In this document: positions 6,572-14,593 of the stretch, one piece after another
Numbering within the stretch: the first letter of the stretch is position 1
Layout: each line of letters opens with the position of its first letter
Assembly (NCBI GenBank): GCA_024690425.1
Contig: JAILCT010000189.1
Span: 1-15,719, forward strand
Reading direction: 5' to 3'
Length of the DNA: 15,719 bases
DNA from: Lachnospiraceae bacterium
GTDB taxonomy: Bacteria > Bacillota_A > Clostridia > Lachnospirales > Lachnospiraceae
The notes under the pieces: model-generated
Seen by the model: only the letters and a program-made list of their open reading frames with translations
Databases searched by the model: none
What the model was told of the DNA's origin: nothing
Made by a program: the position numbers and the translations under genes

Positions 6572-8719
6572 TTACTCATCCAGGACAAAATCAACTGCCC
6601 GCATAGCCATATCAACCGCATTCACCCTTACCTTAACGGTCTGGCCCAAAACATAACGCTTCCCAGTGCGCTCACCCACAAGCTCGTAATTATCCTCGTT
6701 AAAATAGTAATAGTCGCCTTCAATCTTAGAGATGTGAACAAGTCCTTCAACGGTGTTGGCCAGTTCCACATATATTCCCCAACCTGTAACTCCGGATATC
6801 ACTCCGGTGTAGGTATCGCCTACGTGGCCTGCCATGTATTCAGCCTTCTTAAGCTTGTCAGTCTCCCTCTCCGCTTCGTCTGCCAGCCGTTCCCTGCTGC
6901 CGGAATGCTTGGCAACTTCGTCCAGTATCTTTTCATAATGGGCAAGCCTCTCACCCTTCAGCTTCCCGTGAAGGCTCTCCTTTATTATCCTGTGGACCTG
7001 AAGATCGGGATATCGCCTTATGGGTGATGTAAAGTGGCAGTAATACCTGCAGGCAAGTCCGAAATGCCCCTTGCATTCCGTGGAATATGCCGCCCTCTGC
7101 ATGGACCTTAAGGTAAGAGAGCTTATCAGCGACTCCTGGGGTGTGCCTCCTATGCGTTCAAGCAGCTTCTGCAATTCGCCCGGATGCACCTCATCGTTCC
7201 TCACCTTTATCCCGTAACCGAAATTCCTGATGAACATCTCCAGCTTACGGATCTTCTCCGGATCCGGCTCCTCATGTACCCTGTATACGAAAGGGATCTC
7301 TTTTTTGAAGAAATGCTCGGCTACCGTTTCATTGGCGGCAAGCATAAAGTCCTCTATAAGGCGCGTGGCTGAATTTCTGTCGTATGGCTTAACATCGACC
7401 GGCCTTCCGTCTTCATCAAGGATGATCATGGTCTCAGGAAGGTCAAAGTCGATCGAGCCTCTCTTCCTTCTCCTTTCCCTGAGGATATCGGCGAGTTCCT
7501 TCATCAGAAGAAACATGGGTACAAGATCCTCATATTCCTTCATAAGAGACTCATCCTTATCTTCTATTATACCGTTAACCGCAGTGTAAGTCATGCGTTT
7601 ATCAGTTTTTATCACGCTTTCGACGATATCATGGTCGATAAGGGTCCCCGCCGGATCAAAGGTCATGATACAGCTCAACGTGAGCCTGTCCACATTCTCG
7701 TTAAGCGAACATATCCCGTTGCTTAAGCGATGAGGAAGCATGGGAATCACCCTGTCAACCAGATATACGCTTGTGCCCCGTTTAAGTGCCTCCCTGTCAA
7801 GAGCCGAGTTCTCCTGAACATAATGAGTCACATCGGCAATATGTACTCCAAGAACATAGTTATCACCATCTTTATAGAGGCTTACAGCATCATCAAGATC
7901 CTTGGCTTCTTCCGAATCAATGGTTACCATCTTAAGATCCCGTAAGTCTGTCCTGCCCGAAAGCTCATCAGCGGTCACCTCATCCCTGACCTTCCCGGCC
8001 TGCTTCATTACTTTCTCCGGAAATTCAACGGGAAGATCATATCCACGGATTATTGACAGGATATCAACACCCGGATCATTGGTATGCCCCAGTATTTCTA
8101 TTATACGGCCTTCAGGACTCTTAAACCTCGAACCGTAATCGGTGATCTCAACTACAACCTTATGTCCGTCCACTGCCCCCATAGACTTCTCGGCAGGGAT
8201 AAATATGTCCTGTGTGAACCTTGTATTATCGGGTATGACAAAGCCATAGTGCGTCTTGGCTTTATCGTATGTTCCGACCACAACACCGGTTGCCCTCTCA
8301 AGTACTTCCACTACCCTGGCTTCAACGCGTCGTCCACGGCCTCCCTTGATCACCTCAATGCTTACTGTATCAAGATGCATGGCGCCATGTACTTCACTCT
8401 CAGGTATGAAAAACTCTTCGCTTACCCCTTCAACTTCAACAAAGCCGAATCCGTGCTGTGTGGCCCTGAAGACACCTGACAGGTATCTGTCCTTCGGAAG
8501 TGAATACTTGCCCCTTTTCGAAGCCCATATCTTACCCTCCGAAAGAAGTTCTTCCAGAATAACATGCAGGGCTTCTCTGTCCTTCTTCCTGACCTGAAGG
8601 ATTACGGCAAGTTCTTTTTCCTTCATGGGCACATAGCCATCCTCGGCCATCAGCTTAAGAAGCACCTTTTTGCGCTTTTCATATTCACTTGTTGTTTTTT
8701 TCTTTTTCTTTTCCTTCAT
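6572..8719 (-). CDS. rnr: Ribonuclease R (3'-5' exoribonuclease)
   Basis: A 715-residue RNase II/RNB superfamily enzyme. A lysine-rich start and a winged-helix region (about 12-75) are followed by two cold-shock OB domains (about 80-140 and 150-225), then the RNB catalytic domain. TIDSEEAKDLDD at 266-277 gives the metal-binding acids Asp268, Asp274, Asp276 and Asp277. Later landmarks are HIADVTHYV, DRVIPMLPHRLSNGICSL and FTSPIRRYPDLQVHR. A C-terminal S1 domain begins near HVGDTYTGVISGV. RNase R degrades structured RNA and, with SmpB-tmRNA, the messages of stalled ribosomes, which agrees with the adjacent smpB. The ATG at 8719 has AAGGA upstream, placed just after the terminator-like hairpin that follows secG. 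Confidence 0.97.
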   Translation of the reverse strand: MKEKKKKKTTSEYEKRKKVLLKLMAEDGYVPMKEKELAVILQVRKKDREALHVILEELLSEGKIWASKRGKYSLPKDRYLSGVFRATQHGFGFVEVEGVSEEFFIPESEVHGAMHLDTVSIEVIKGGRGRRVEARVVEVLERATGVVVGTYDKAKTHYGFVIPDNTRFTQDIFIPAEKSMGAVDGHKVVVEITDYGSRFKSPEGRIIEILGHTNDPGVDILSIIRGYDLPVEFPEKVMKQAGKVRDEVTADELSGRTDLRDLKMVTIDSEEAKDLDDAVSLYKDGDNYVLGVHIADVTHYVQENSALDREALKRGTSVYLVDRVIPMLPHRLSNGICSLNENVDRLTLSCIMTFDPAGTLIDHDIVESVIKTDKRMTYTAVNGIIEDKDESLMKEYEDLVPMFLLMKELADILRERRRKRGSIDFDLPETMIILDEDGRPVDVKPYDRNSATRLIEDFMLAANETVAEHFFKKEIPFVYRVHEEPDPEKIRKLEMFIRNFGYGIKVRNDEVHPGELQKLLERIGGTPQESLISSLTLRSMQRAAYSTECKGHFGLACRYYCHFTSPIRRYPDLQVHRIIKESLHGKLKGERLAHYEKILDEVAKHSGSRERLADEAERETDKLKKAEYMAGHVGDTYTGVISGVTGWGIYVELANTVEGLVHISKIEGDYYYFNEDNYELVGERTGKRYVLGQTVKVRVNAVDMAMRAVDFVLDE

Positions 8720-8725
8720 TATCCT

Positions 8726-8762
8726 TAAAACAAATAAACGCCCTCAGATATACCAAGGGCGT
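8726..8762 (-). terminator. Intrinsic terminator after secG
   Basis: Arms ACGCCCT (8738-8744) and AGGGCGT (8756-8762) form a 7-base stem with an 11-base loop. On the minus strand it is followed by TTATTTGTTTT. It lies between the secG stop and the rnr ribosome binding site, so it probably terminates part of the secG transcripts and lowers downstream expression. Confidence 0.75.
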
Positions 8763-8785
8763 CATGATCCGTATTCGTTAACTTA

Positions 8786-9016
8786 CTAGAACCGCTTAAG
8801 GTTAAGCAGAACCGCTAATATCATAAATGCAACGGCAAGTATCCTCGTGATCTTAACAAGCTTGCCTTCCATTGAACGTCCCTTATTCTTACCCCAATAT
8901 GTCTCAGCAGCACCGCTTATTGCTCCAAGTCCTGCAGACTTACCTTCCTGAGCAAGTACGATAACCGATAATGCTATGCATATAAGTACAAATAATATGG
9001 TTAAAAAGGTTCTCAT
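8786..9016 (-). CDS. secG: Preprotein translocase subunit SecG
   Basis: A 76-residue protein with two membrane segments (about 2-23 and 50-70) separated by a loop that reads GLGAISGAAETYWGKNKGRS, where Gly-rich text before YWGKNKGRS is the SecG signature. SecG is the small auxiliary subunit of the SecYEG export channel. The ATG at 9016 is chosen because GGAGG lies about 9 bases upstream. A GTG five codons further up (9031) would put that ribosome binding site inside the gene. First gene of the secG-rnr-smpB group, with its own promoter. Confidence 0.95.
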   Translation of the reverse strand: MRTFLTILFVLICIALSVIVLAQEGKSAGLGAISGAAETYWGKNKGRSMEGKLVKITRILAVAFMILAVLLNLKRF

Positions 9017-9062
9017 CTTAAATTCCTCCACATTTAATACACAAATCTCGCAGATACGCTAT

Positions 9063-9091
9063 ATATTAGCATAAACACACATGGATTTCAA
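9063..9091 (-). promoter_or_regulatory. Promoter of secG-rnr-smpB
   Basis: TTGAAA at 9091-9086 and TAATAT at 9068-9063 are separated by exactly 17 bases, with TGC directly before the -10 (extended -10). Transcription should start near 9056, about 40 bases before the secG start codon. The -35 abuts a small inverted repeat after livF. Confidence 0.75.
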
Positions 9092-9106
9092 GGCTTATTT
9101 TAGCCT
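9091..9106 (-). terminator. Small inverted repeat after livF, possible weak terminator
   Basis: Arms AGGCT/AGCCT of five bases with a 6-base A/T loop, four bases after the livF stop. The following minus-strand bases are TGAAATCC, not a U tract, so termination here would be weak or need Rho. Confidence 0.3.
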
Positions 9107-9109
9107 CTG

Positions 9110-9817
9110 TCAGCCTCCCAGATAGGCCTTGCGGACCATGTCATTATTGAGAAGCTCTCTTCCTGTTCCTGTTATTACTATCCTTCCCGTTTCCAGTACA
9201 TAACCTCTGTCAGCCACTGACAGAGCCATCTGGGCGTTCTGTTCAACCAAAAGTATGGTCTTTCCCTTCTCATGGAGCTTCTTTATTATATCAAATATCT
9301 GATCGACAAGTATGGGGGCAAGTCCCATTGAAGGCTCGTCAAGCATAAGGATCTTGGGATGAGACATCAGGGCTCTTCCCATGGCAAGCATCTGCTGTTC
9401 ACCTCCCGACAGGGTCCCTGCTATCTGTTTAAACCTCTCCTTAAGCCTTGGAAAAAGTTCATATACCATCTCAAGGTCATTCTCAAGAGTGCTTCCATCC
9501 CTTGTATATGCACCCATTTCCAGGTTCTCCCGAACGGTAAGCTGCTGAAATATCCTCCTGCCTTCAGGACATAAAGCCATTCCCATGCCTACTATTCTGT
9601 GAGCCGGAATACCGATTATATCGGAATCATTAAGGGTTACGCTTCCGCTCCTTGGCTTCAGAAGGCCTGCAACTGTATTAAGTGTTGTAGACTTACCTGC
9701 TCCGTTGGCCCCGATAAGGGTAACAACCTCTCCTTCGTTAACCTCAAACGATATTCCCTTTATGGCATGTATGCTTCCGTAATATACATGAAGATCGTTA
9801 ACACTGAGCAATGCCAT
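9110..9817 (-). CDS. livF: Branched-chain amino acid ABC transporter ATPase LivF
   Basis: A 235-residue ABC ATPase. Walker A is GANGAGKS (36-43), the signature is LSGGEQQ (136-142), Walker B is ILMLDEP (156-162) and the switch region reads VEQNAQMAL, with Gln193 in place of the histidine, which is typical of LivF. The segment GMGMALCPEGRRIFQQLTV is also characteristic. It pairs with LivG to power uptake through LivH-LivM. The ATG directly follows the livG stop (TAAATG), and AGGAGGGGG inside the end of livG serves as ribosome binding site, so translation is coupled. Last gene of the liv operon. Confidence 0.96.
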   Translation of the reverse strand: MALLSVNDLHVYYGSIHAIKGISFEVNEGEVVTLIGANGAGKSTTLNTVAGLLKPRSGSVTLNDSDIIGIPAHRIVGMGMALCPEGRRIFQQLTVRENLEMGAYTRDGSTLENDLEMVYELFPRLKERFKQIAGTLSGGEQQMLAMGRALMSHPKILMLDEPSMGLAPILVDQIFDIIKKLHEKGKTILLVEQNAQMALSVADRGYVLETGRIVITGTGRELLNNDMVRKAYLGG

Positions 9818-10672
9818 TTATGCCCCCTCCTTATCCTTCTTCTGTGAACCCAGATATGCCTCTATTACCTTCTCATTGTTCTGTATATCGGAAGGCGTTC
9901 CCTTTGCTATTATCTCACCGAAGTTCAGTACGGCAATGGATTCGCACACTCCCATTACCAGGTTCATATCATGCTCGATAAGAAGAATGGCTATCTTGAA
10001 CTCATCCCTTATCTTCTCAATATTCTCCATTAGTTCCGAAGTCTCGGACGGATTCATTCCGGCTGCAGGCTCATCAAGAAGAAGCAGCTTAGGACCTGTT
10101 GCCAGAGCCCTTACTATCTCAAGGCGGCGCTGCGCTCCGTATGGGAGTGAACCGGCAACATATGATGCCATCCCTTCCATATCGAAGATTGACAGAAGTT
10201 CCATTGCCCTGTCGTGAGCTCTCTTCTCCTCCTTCCAGTATTTGGGAAGCCTGAACACTCCTGTGGGCATATGGTAATTGATATTATTATGTAAACCAAT
10301 CTTTACGTTGTCTTCAACTGTCAGTTTATCAAAGAGCCTTATATTCTGGAACGTCCTTGCTATTCCGGCCTGGTTGACCTGTATCGTGTTCATTCCATGT
10401 GTATCCTTGCCGTCAAGAAGAATGGTTCCCCTTGTCGGTTCATATACCTTGGTGAGCAGGTTGAACACTGTTGTCTTACCGGCACCGTTCGGGCCTATGA
10501 GTCCCGATATCTCGGTCGGGCTCATTCCTATATTGAACTCATTAACGGCTGTAAGCCCGCCAAAATCTATACCCAGATGAGATACTTCGAGCATAAGCGG
10601 CTTATCCTTATCTCTTTCCGGAACGAAATTGGGGCTTGGAAGCTGTACCAGCTTTATATCTTTATTACTCAT
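9818..10672 (-). CDS. livG: Branched-chain amino acid ABC transporter ATPase LivG
   Basis: A 284-residue ABC ATPase. A polar extension of about 26 residues precedes the usual start of the fold (MLEVSHLGIDFGG). Walker A is GPNGAGKT (60-67), the signature is the LivG-type LPYGAQRR (176-183), Walker B is LLLLDEP (196-202), and His234 in LLIEHDMNLVMG is the switch histidine. The text RTFQNIRLFDKLTVEDNV is typical of LivG. One base separates the livM stop from the ATG, with AAGGAGGCGG upstream. The N-terminal extension is in frame with the only good ribosome binding site, so I keep it. Confidence 0.96.
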   Translation of the reverse strand: MSNKDIKLVQLPSPNFVPERDKDKPLMLEVSHLGIDFGGLTAVNEFNIGMSPTEISGLIGPNGAGKTTVFNLLTKVYEPTRGTILLDGKDTHGMNTIQVNQAGIARTFQNIRLFDKLTVEDNVKIGLHNNINYHMPTGVFRLPKYWKEEKRAHDRAMELLSIFDMEGMASYVAGSLPYGAQRRLEIVRALATGPKLLLLDEPAAGMNPSETSELMENIEKIRDEFKIAILLIEHDMNLVMGVCESIAVLNFGEIIAKGTPSDIQNNEKVIEAYLGSQKKDKEGA

Positions 10673-10673
10673 G

Positions 10674-11729
10674 CTATACCGCCTCCTTCCGTGTCTTCTT
10701 CACAAATCTCTTTACCATTCCCCGTATATAGGTCATGGCCTTCTCATTGTTGGTTATAAGCATTACAAGGATCAGTACTATCGCATATACGAGCATCCTG
10801 TAGTCCTGGAACTGGCGAAGGAGCTCAGGAAGTACTGTAAGAAGAGCTGCCGCGATAATGGATCCCCTGAGATTACCGATACCACCGAGTACCACGAACA
10901 CAAGCACCAGTATGGATGTATTGAAATCGAATTTCTTGGGCACTACCGTTGAATAGTTAAGTGCATAAAGAGCTCCTGCCGCTCCTGCCATCGCGGCCGA
11001 TGTCACAAAGGCCATCAGCTTATACTTGGTGACCGGGATACCGCAGGCCTCTGCTGCTATCCTATTGTCCCTTATCGCCGCTATGGCACGTCCGGGACGG
11101 GAATTAACAAGATTCTGTATGTAGAAGAGAACTAAAAGAATAAGGACTATCCCGATAAAAAAAGTGGACAGCTTGGTGATACCGAGCGCACCCATAGGAC
11201 CTGACAGGATCGTCTTGCCGCCCGGTTCAAGATGGAGTGAAGGCTCATCTATGATTGAAAAATGAAGTCCCCTTGCATCAATACCGACATATAGGCAGTT
11301 GAGCACGTTCTTTATTATCTCTCCGAAAGCCAACGTTACTATTGCAAGATAATCGCCCCTTAAGCGGAGTACTGGAATACCTATGACGATTCCGGCTATA
11401 CCCGCCATAAAAGCTCCGATGACAAGTGCAAGTATAAGCCTTATAAGACCGTTAGGTACTGATCCTGCAAGGCTCTGGGCAACAACAACACCGGTAAAGG
11501 CACCTACTGACATAAAGCCTGCATGTCCGAGACTTAACTCTCCCGAAATACCTACAACAAGGTTAAGCGACAGGGCCATGATGATATAGGAACATATAGG
11601 AATAAGCTGACCCTTAAGAGAGCTTCCCAGATGTCCGGTTGAAGCAAGTATCTGAAAAAGGATAAAGAAACACACGATTATCCCGTAGTTTATAAAGGCT
11701 GATCTTCGACTTTTTGATATATTTTTCAT
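10674..11729 (-). CDS. livM: Branched-chain amino acid ABC transporter permease LivM
   Basis: A 351-residue permease with about nine to ten membrane segments. Family landmarks are ALSLNLVVGISGELSLGHAG near the N-terminus, RLRGDYLAIVTLAFGEI in the middle, and the cytoplasmic coupling stretch AIRDNRIAAEACGI followed by KYKLMAFVTSA. The C-terminal part reads VFVVLGGIGNLRGSIIAAALL. It forms the membrane channel with LivH. The ATG at 11729 has AGAGGA upstream and starts 25 bases after the livH stop. Confidence 0.95.
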   Translation of the reverse strand: MKNISKSRRSAFINYGIIVCFFILFQILASTGHLGSSLKGQLIPICSYIIMALSLNLVVGISGELSLGHAGFMSVGAFTGVVVAQSLAGSVPNGLIRLILALVIGAFMAGIAGIVIGIPVLRLRGDYLAIVTLAFGEIIKNVLNCLYVGIDARGLHFSIIDEPSLHLEPGGKTILSGPMGALGITKLSTFFIGIVLILLVLFYIQNLVNSRPGRAIAAIRDNRIAAEACGIPVTKYKLMAFVTSAAMAGAAGALYALNYSTVVPKKFDFNTSILVLVFVVLGGIGNLRGSIIAAALLTVLPELLRQFQDYRMLVYAIVLILVMLITNNEKAMTYIRGMVKRFVKKTRKEAV

Positions 11730-11754
11730 ATTTGTATTTCCTCTGCCCTTTTCA

Positions 11755-12624
11755 TTAAACCTTCTCTGCCATCTTCTTGCCCAGAAGACCGGTAGGCTTG
11801 ACTATAAGAACTATAATAAGCACTGCAAAAACGATAGCATCGCTTAACTGGGTGGAAATATACGCCTTGGCAAATATCTCGATTATACCCAGCAGGATAC
11901 CGCCAAGCATCGCACCCGGAATTGAACCAATGCCTCCGAACACAGCTGCTGTGAAAGCCTTGATACCCGGCATTGCACCGGTTGTCGGCATCAGGGTGGG
12001 ATATGCAGAACACAGAAGGACTCCCGCTATGGCTGCAAGTCCCGAACCTATCGCAAAGGTCATAGAAATGGTCGCATTAACATTGATACCCATGAGCTGG
12101 GCTGCACCCTTGTCCTCAGATACGGCACGCATGGCCTTGCCAAGCCTGGTCCTTGTAGTAAAAAGGGTAAGGGCTATCATAATGATAATGCAGGCTATTA
12201 TTGTGACTATCGCAACCGATGATATCTGGATATCACCTATTATAAGATTCGGCAGATCTACCATCGAAGGGAATGCCTTGGGATTACTTGACCATATAAG
12301 AAGAGCTGCGTTCTGCAGGAAATAAGAAACACCTATTGCCGTAATGAGAACTGCAAGCGAAGATGCTTCCCTCAAAGGCTTATATGCGAGGCGCTCTATT
12401 ATTATTCCGAGAACCGTGCATACAAATACGGAAAAGAGTACAGACGGAACCACAGGCCATCCAAGATAGGATGTTGAACAAAAGGCCATATAGCCTCCTA
12501 TCATGATAACGTCTCCGTGAGCAAAGTTGAGCATCTTGGCAATACCATATACCATTGTATAGCCGAGAGCGATTATCGCATATACGCTTCCGAGACTGAT
12601 CCCGTTGATAAGATATGATAACAT
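11755..12624 (-). CDS. livH: Branched-chain amino acid ABC transporter permease LivH
   Basis: A 289-residue permease, the normal LivH length. The N-terminus NGISLGSVYAIIALGYTMVY followed by LNFAHGD is diagnostic. RAVSEDKGAAQLMGINV gives the coupling loop that contacts the ATPases, and KAFTAAVFGGIGSIPGAMLG is the conserved late segment. It partners LivM. The ATG at 12624 has AAGGAG about 10 bases upstream. The gap to livK is 104 bases and contains an inverted repeat, whereas the rest of the operon is tightly packed. Confidence 0.95.
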   Translation of the reverse strand: MLSYLINGISLGSVYAIIALGYTMVYGIAKMLNFAHGDVIMIGGYMAFCSTSYLGWPVVPSVLFSVFVCTVLGIIIERLAYKPLREASSLAVLITAIGVSYFLQNAALLIWSSNPKAFPSMVDLPNLIIGDIQISSVAIVTIIACIIIMIALTLFTTRTRLGKAMRAVSEDKGAAQLMGINVNATISMTFAIGSGLAAIAGVLLCSAYPTLMPTTGAMPGIKAFTAAVFGGIGSIPGAMLGGILLGIIEIFAKAYISTQLSDAIVFAVLIIVLIVKPTGLLGKKMAEKV

Positions 12625-12663
12625 ATTCCAAATACTCCTTACTCTGTATTCAGTACATGATTC

Positions 12664-12689
12664 AAGGAGCCGTTAGATCACAGCTCCTT
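12664..12689 (-). promoter_or_regulatory. Inverted repeat between livK and livH
   Basis: Arms AAGGAGC (12664-12670) and GCTCCTT (12683-12689) with a 12-base loop. On the minus strand no U run follows (GAATCATG), so it looks less like a full terminator than a hairpin protecting the livK message 3' end or causing partial stop. Such spacing often allows more binding protein than permease to be made. Confidence 0.5.
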
Positions 12690-12728
12690 TTTATCATATA
12701 CCGAATGATCGCAAACTTAAAACAGTGA

Positions 12729-13958
12729 TTATAATCCTACGTATACTCCGTCCTTGATCACTACAGCCTTAGGCGCCTTGTTTACCTCACCGTTAGCTGT
12801 CCAGGTCATACCCTCACCGGTAATACCATCAACCGAGAATGACGGATCCGAGAATACGGATACAAGGATATCGCATATCTCCTCGTTGGACTTGTCTGTT
12901 ACATCCAGGCCGCCGTTCTTGTCAGCATAGAACTTGAGTGCCTCGTATATAGCATAAGGGCAGTCATAACCGTCAGCTGCGAACTGGATGGGTACTTCCT
13001 TAAAGCTGTCCTGATACTTCTTAACAAAATTGACTGTCTTCTCATCCTTGGCATCAGCCGAGAAAGGAGTAAGAAGCATTACGCCCTCTGCGAGCTTGGT
13101 GTCAAAGCCTTCAAGACCAAGGATACCGTCCATTCCGTCAACGCCGAACATGGGAACCTTATAACCCATCTTGTCAGCCTGCTGAAGGATAAGTGACGCA
13201 GGTGTGTAGTAGATGGGAAGGAATATAAGGTCAGCTCCCTTATCCTTGGCATCTGTAAGCTGTACGGAGAAGTCGTTGGCCGTATCATCTGTAAAGGTAG
13301 TGGTCGATACAACCTCAAGGCCTACTTCAGAAGCCTTGCTTGAGAATGTCTGATAGATTCCGGTTGAATAAACATCCGAATTGTTATAGATGATCGCGAT
13401 CTTGCTTCCAAGATTATTATCCTTGATATACTGCGCTGATGCAGAACCCTGGTTGGGATCCGAGAAGCACAGCTGGAAGATATCATCGCCCTGCTCCGTA
13501 ACAGATGTTGCAGAAGCTGAAGGTGTCAGCATGAACACGCGGTCATTGTTGGCTTCAGCCGCTACCGCAACACAGGGAGTTGTAGTTACACATCCTACGA
13601 TAGCCTGAACCTTCCAGTCCTTTAACTTATTGTATGCATTAACTGACTTCTCAGCATCATGTTCATCATCCTCAGGCTGATATTCCATCTTGAAATCGCC
13701 GCTTATCTCGTTGATCTCATCAACTGCGATCTTGGTTCCGTTGGTAACTGCATTACCATACAGAGCCGCTGCTCCTGTAAGAGGGCCTATCATACCTACC
13801 TTAAGTGTACCGGTAAGTGCTCCCGAACCGCTTCCTCCTTCAGCAGGAGCCGCTGCAGCATCTCCTGTGGCAGGAGCTGAAGCCTGTCCCTGAGAACAAG
13901 CAGCAAGTGAGCAAACCATTACTGCCGACATAAGTAGTGCAAGTAACTTCTTTTTCAT
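12729..13958 (-). CDS. livK: Branched-chain amino acid ABC transporter substrate-binding lipoprotein
   Basis: A 409-residue binding protein of the LivJ/LivK type I periplasmic-binding fold. The signal peptide ends in the lipobox LAAC, with Cys21 as the lipid-modified residue, so the protein is anchored to the outer face of the membrane. An Ala/Gly/Ser-rich linker spans about 22-50. The ligand-binding domain starts LKVGMIGPLTGAAALYG and includes IVGCVTTTPCVAVA and LTPSASATSVTE, positions that contact the amino acid in family members. The ligand may be Leu/Ile/Val or another amino acid; the sequence does not decide. First gene of the operon, with a very strong ribosome binding site (AAAGGAGGAG) and its own promoter and leader terminator. 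Confidence 0.93.
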   Translation of the reverse strand: MKKKLLALLMSAVMVCSLAACSQGQASAPATGDAAAAPAEGGSGSGALTGTLKVGMIGPLTGAAALYGNAVTNGTKIAVDEINEISGDFKMEYQPEDDEHDAEKSVNAYNKLKDWKVQAIVGCVTTTPCVAVAAEANNDRVFMLTPSASATSVTEQGDDIFQLCFSDPNQGSASAQYIKDNNLGSKIAIIYNNSDVYSTGIYQTFSSKASEVGLEVVSTTTFTDDTANDFSVQLTDAKDKGADLIFLPIYYTPASLILQQADKMGYKVPMFGVDGMDGILGLEGFDTKLAEGVMLLTPFSADAKDEKTVNFVKKYQDSFKEVPIQFAADGYDCPYAIYEALKFYADKNGGLDVTDKSNEEICDILVSVFSDPSFSVDGITGEGMTWTANGEVNKAPKAVVIKDGVYVGL

Positions 13959-13994
13959 AATAAATCTCCTCCTTTGAAACCTGTTCAGTTTCTT

Positions 13995-14024
13995 AAAAAA
14001 GATGGCGGTTCTGCTTGAACCGCC
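13995..14024 (-). terminator. Intrinsic terminator inside the livK leader
   Basis: Perfect 8-base arms GGCGGTTC (14024-14017) and GAACCGCC (14011-14004) with a 5-base loop, then ATC and six T residues (14000-13995). It begins only about 8 bases after the expected transcription start of livK and ends 36 bases before its ATG. It therefore acts either as a leader attenuator for the liv operon or as a second barrier to transcription arriving from upstream. Confidence 0.85.
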
Positions 14025-14038
14025 CTAGTTTCCTAATG

Positions 14039-14067
14039 ATTATAAGTATAAAAGGATGTAAAGTCAA
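14039..14067 (-). promoter_or_regulatory. Promoter of livKHMGF
   Basis: TTGACT (14067-14062) and TATAAT (14044-14039) are separated by exactly 17 bases, near consensus for the housekeeping sigma factor. Expected start is near 14032, which gives a leader of about 75 bases containing the terminator hairpin. Confidence 0.82.
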
Positions 14068-14088
14068 GAGAAATGTTGTTTTCCGAAC

Positions 14089-14120
14089 CCAAAACAGCCG
14101 GGGTGGGAGGCCCGGCTGTT
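14089..14120 (-). terminator. Terminator of the structured RNA upstream of livK
   Basis: Perfect 10-base GC-rich arms at 14093-14102 and 14111-14120 (AACAGCCGGG and its complement) with an 8-base loop. On the minus strand the stem runs into TTTTGGG, a short U run. It ends just upstream of the livK promoter. Confidence 0.7.
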
Positions 14121-14217
14121 CTGTGTAACATGTATCTGTTATAGGATGATAAGATTTCATCTCATATTGGTCAATTTGCGACAAATTCGAATCTGCTCAC
14201 CTGATCGGCTGAAACCC

Positions 14218-14281
14218 TCCTAAGTCAAGGTCAAGTTCTTCGCCATCTCCAACGGCTCATGTAATCCTAAGTCAAGGTCAA
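14218..14281 (-). repeat. 17-bp direct repeat, 47-base period, in the RNA 3' region
   Basis: TTGACCTTGACTTAGGA occurs at 14281-14265 and 14234-14218 on the minus strand. Both copies are followed after exactly seven bases by AGCCG, so the real unit is longer. Each copy itself contains tandem TTGACC-TTGACT. Both lie between the aptamer 3' half and the terminator. Confidence 0.85.
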
Positions 14282-14303
14282 ACACTAACCGTACAAGCTT
14301 GAT

Positions 14304-14593
14304 CCGGCAACTGGCTATCTTCCCCAAACCGCCTCTCACCGCCTGCGCGTATTCAGCCACCCACACCGTCCCGATCAAATCGGCCTACGGTGTCCGGCCT
14401 TATGCCTGCTGATATCTCGCATCTACATCTCTCCGTCTTCTTCACCTCGGTGGCAAAACACCCGGTGATTCTTCGCCTTCGACTTACCCTTTTGGGAACT
14501 TATTCGAACCCTCGAAACAACAGCTCCTGCATTGACAGCGGCCTACGGATCAGACCCTATAGCTTTGCGTCCTTACCTTTCGATAAGTTTGCC
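14304..14593 (-). promoter_or_regulatory. c-di-GMP-I (GEMM-I)-like aptamer split by a 200-nt insertion
   Basis: The 5' half reads GGCAAAC (14593-14587), then stem CUUAUC/GGUAAG capped by a GAAA tetraloop, then GGACGCAAAGC (14572-14562) and AUAGGGUCUGA. This is the order and text of the GEMM-I class, with the GNRA hairpin and the GACGCAAAGC joint. The expected 3' half appears much later as GAUAGCCAGUUGCCGG (14319-14304), close to the family text AUAGCC-GG-UUGCCG. A 7-base stem, 14543-14537 with 14333-14327, can close the receptor arm and place the extra 203 bases in its loop. Ordinary members have a far shorter loop there. Consensus recalled from memory; ligand binding untested. Confidence 0.6.

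Noticed and set aside
9017..9031. GTG start for secG five codons upstream
   Set aside because: The GGAGG ribosome binding site for the ATG at 9016 would be inside the coding region, and the family begins at the membrane span directly after that ATG.
13959..14040. T-box leader before livK
   Set aside because: There is no specifier loop or T-box sequence, and the leader before the terminator is far too short.
13993..14184. Minus-strand open frame of 63 codons before livK
   Set aside because: It runs through a terminator, the livK promoter and the leader terminator, and has no good ribosome binding site.
14218..14281. CtsR-type operator or CRISPR repeats
   Set aside because: The TTGACC-TTGACT tandem has a 6-base period, not the CtsR heptad spacing. 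Only two copies exist, and there is no spacer pattern or cas gene.
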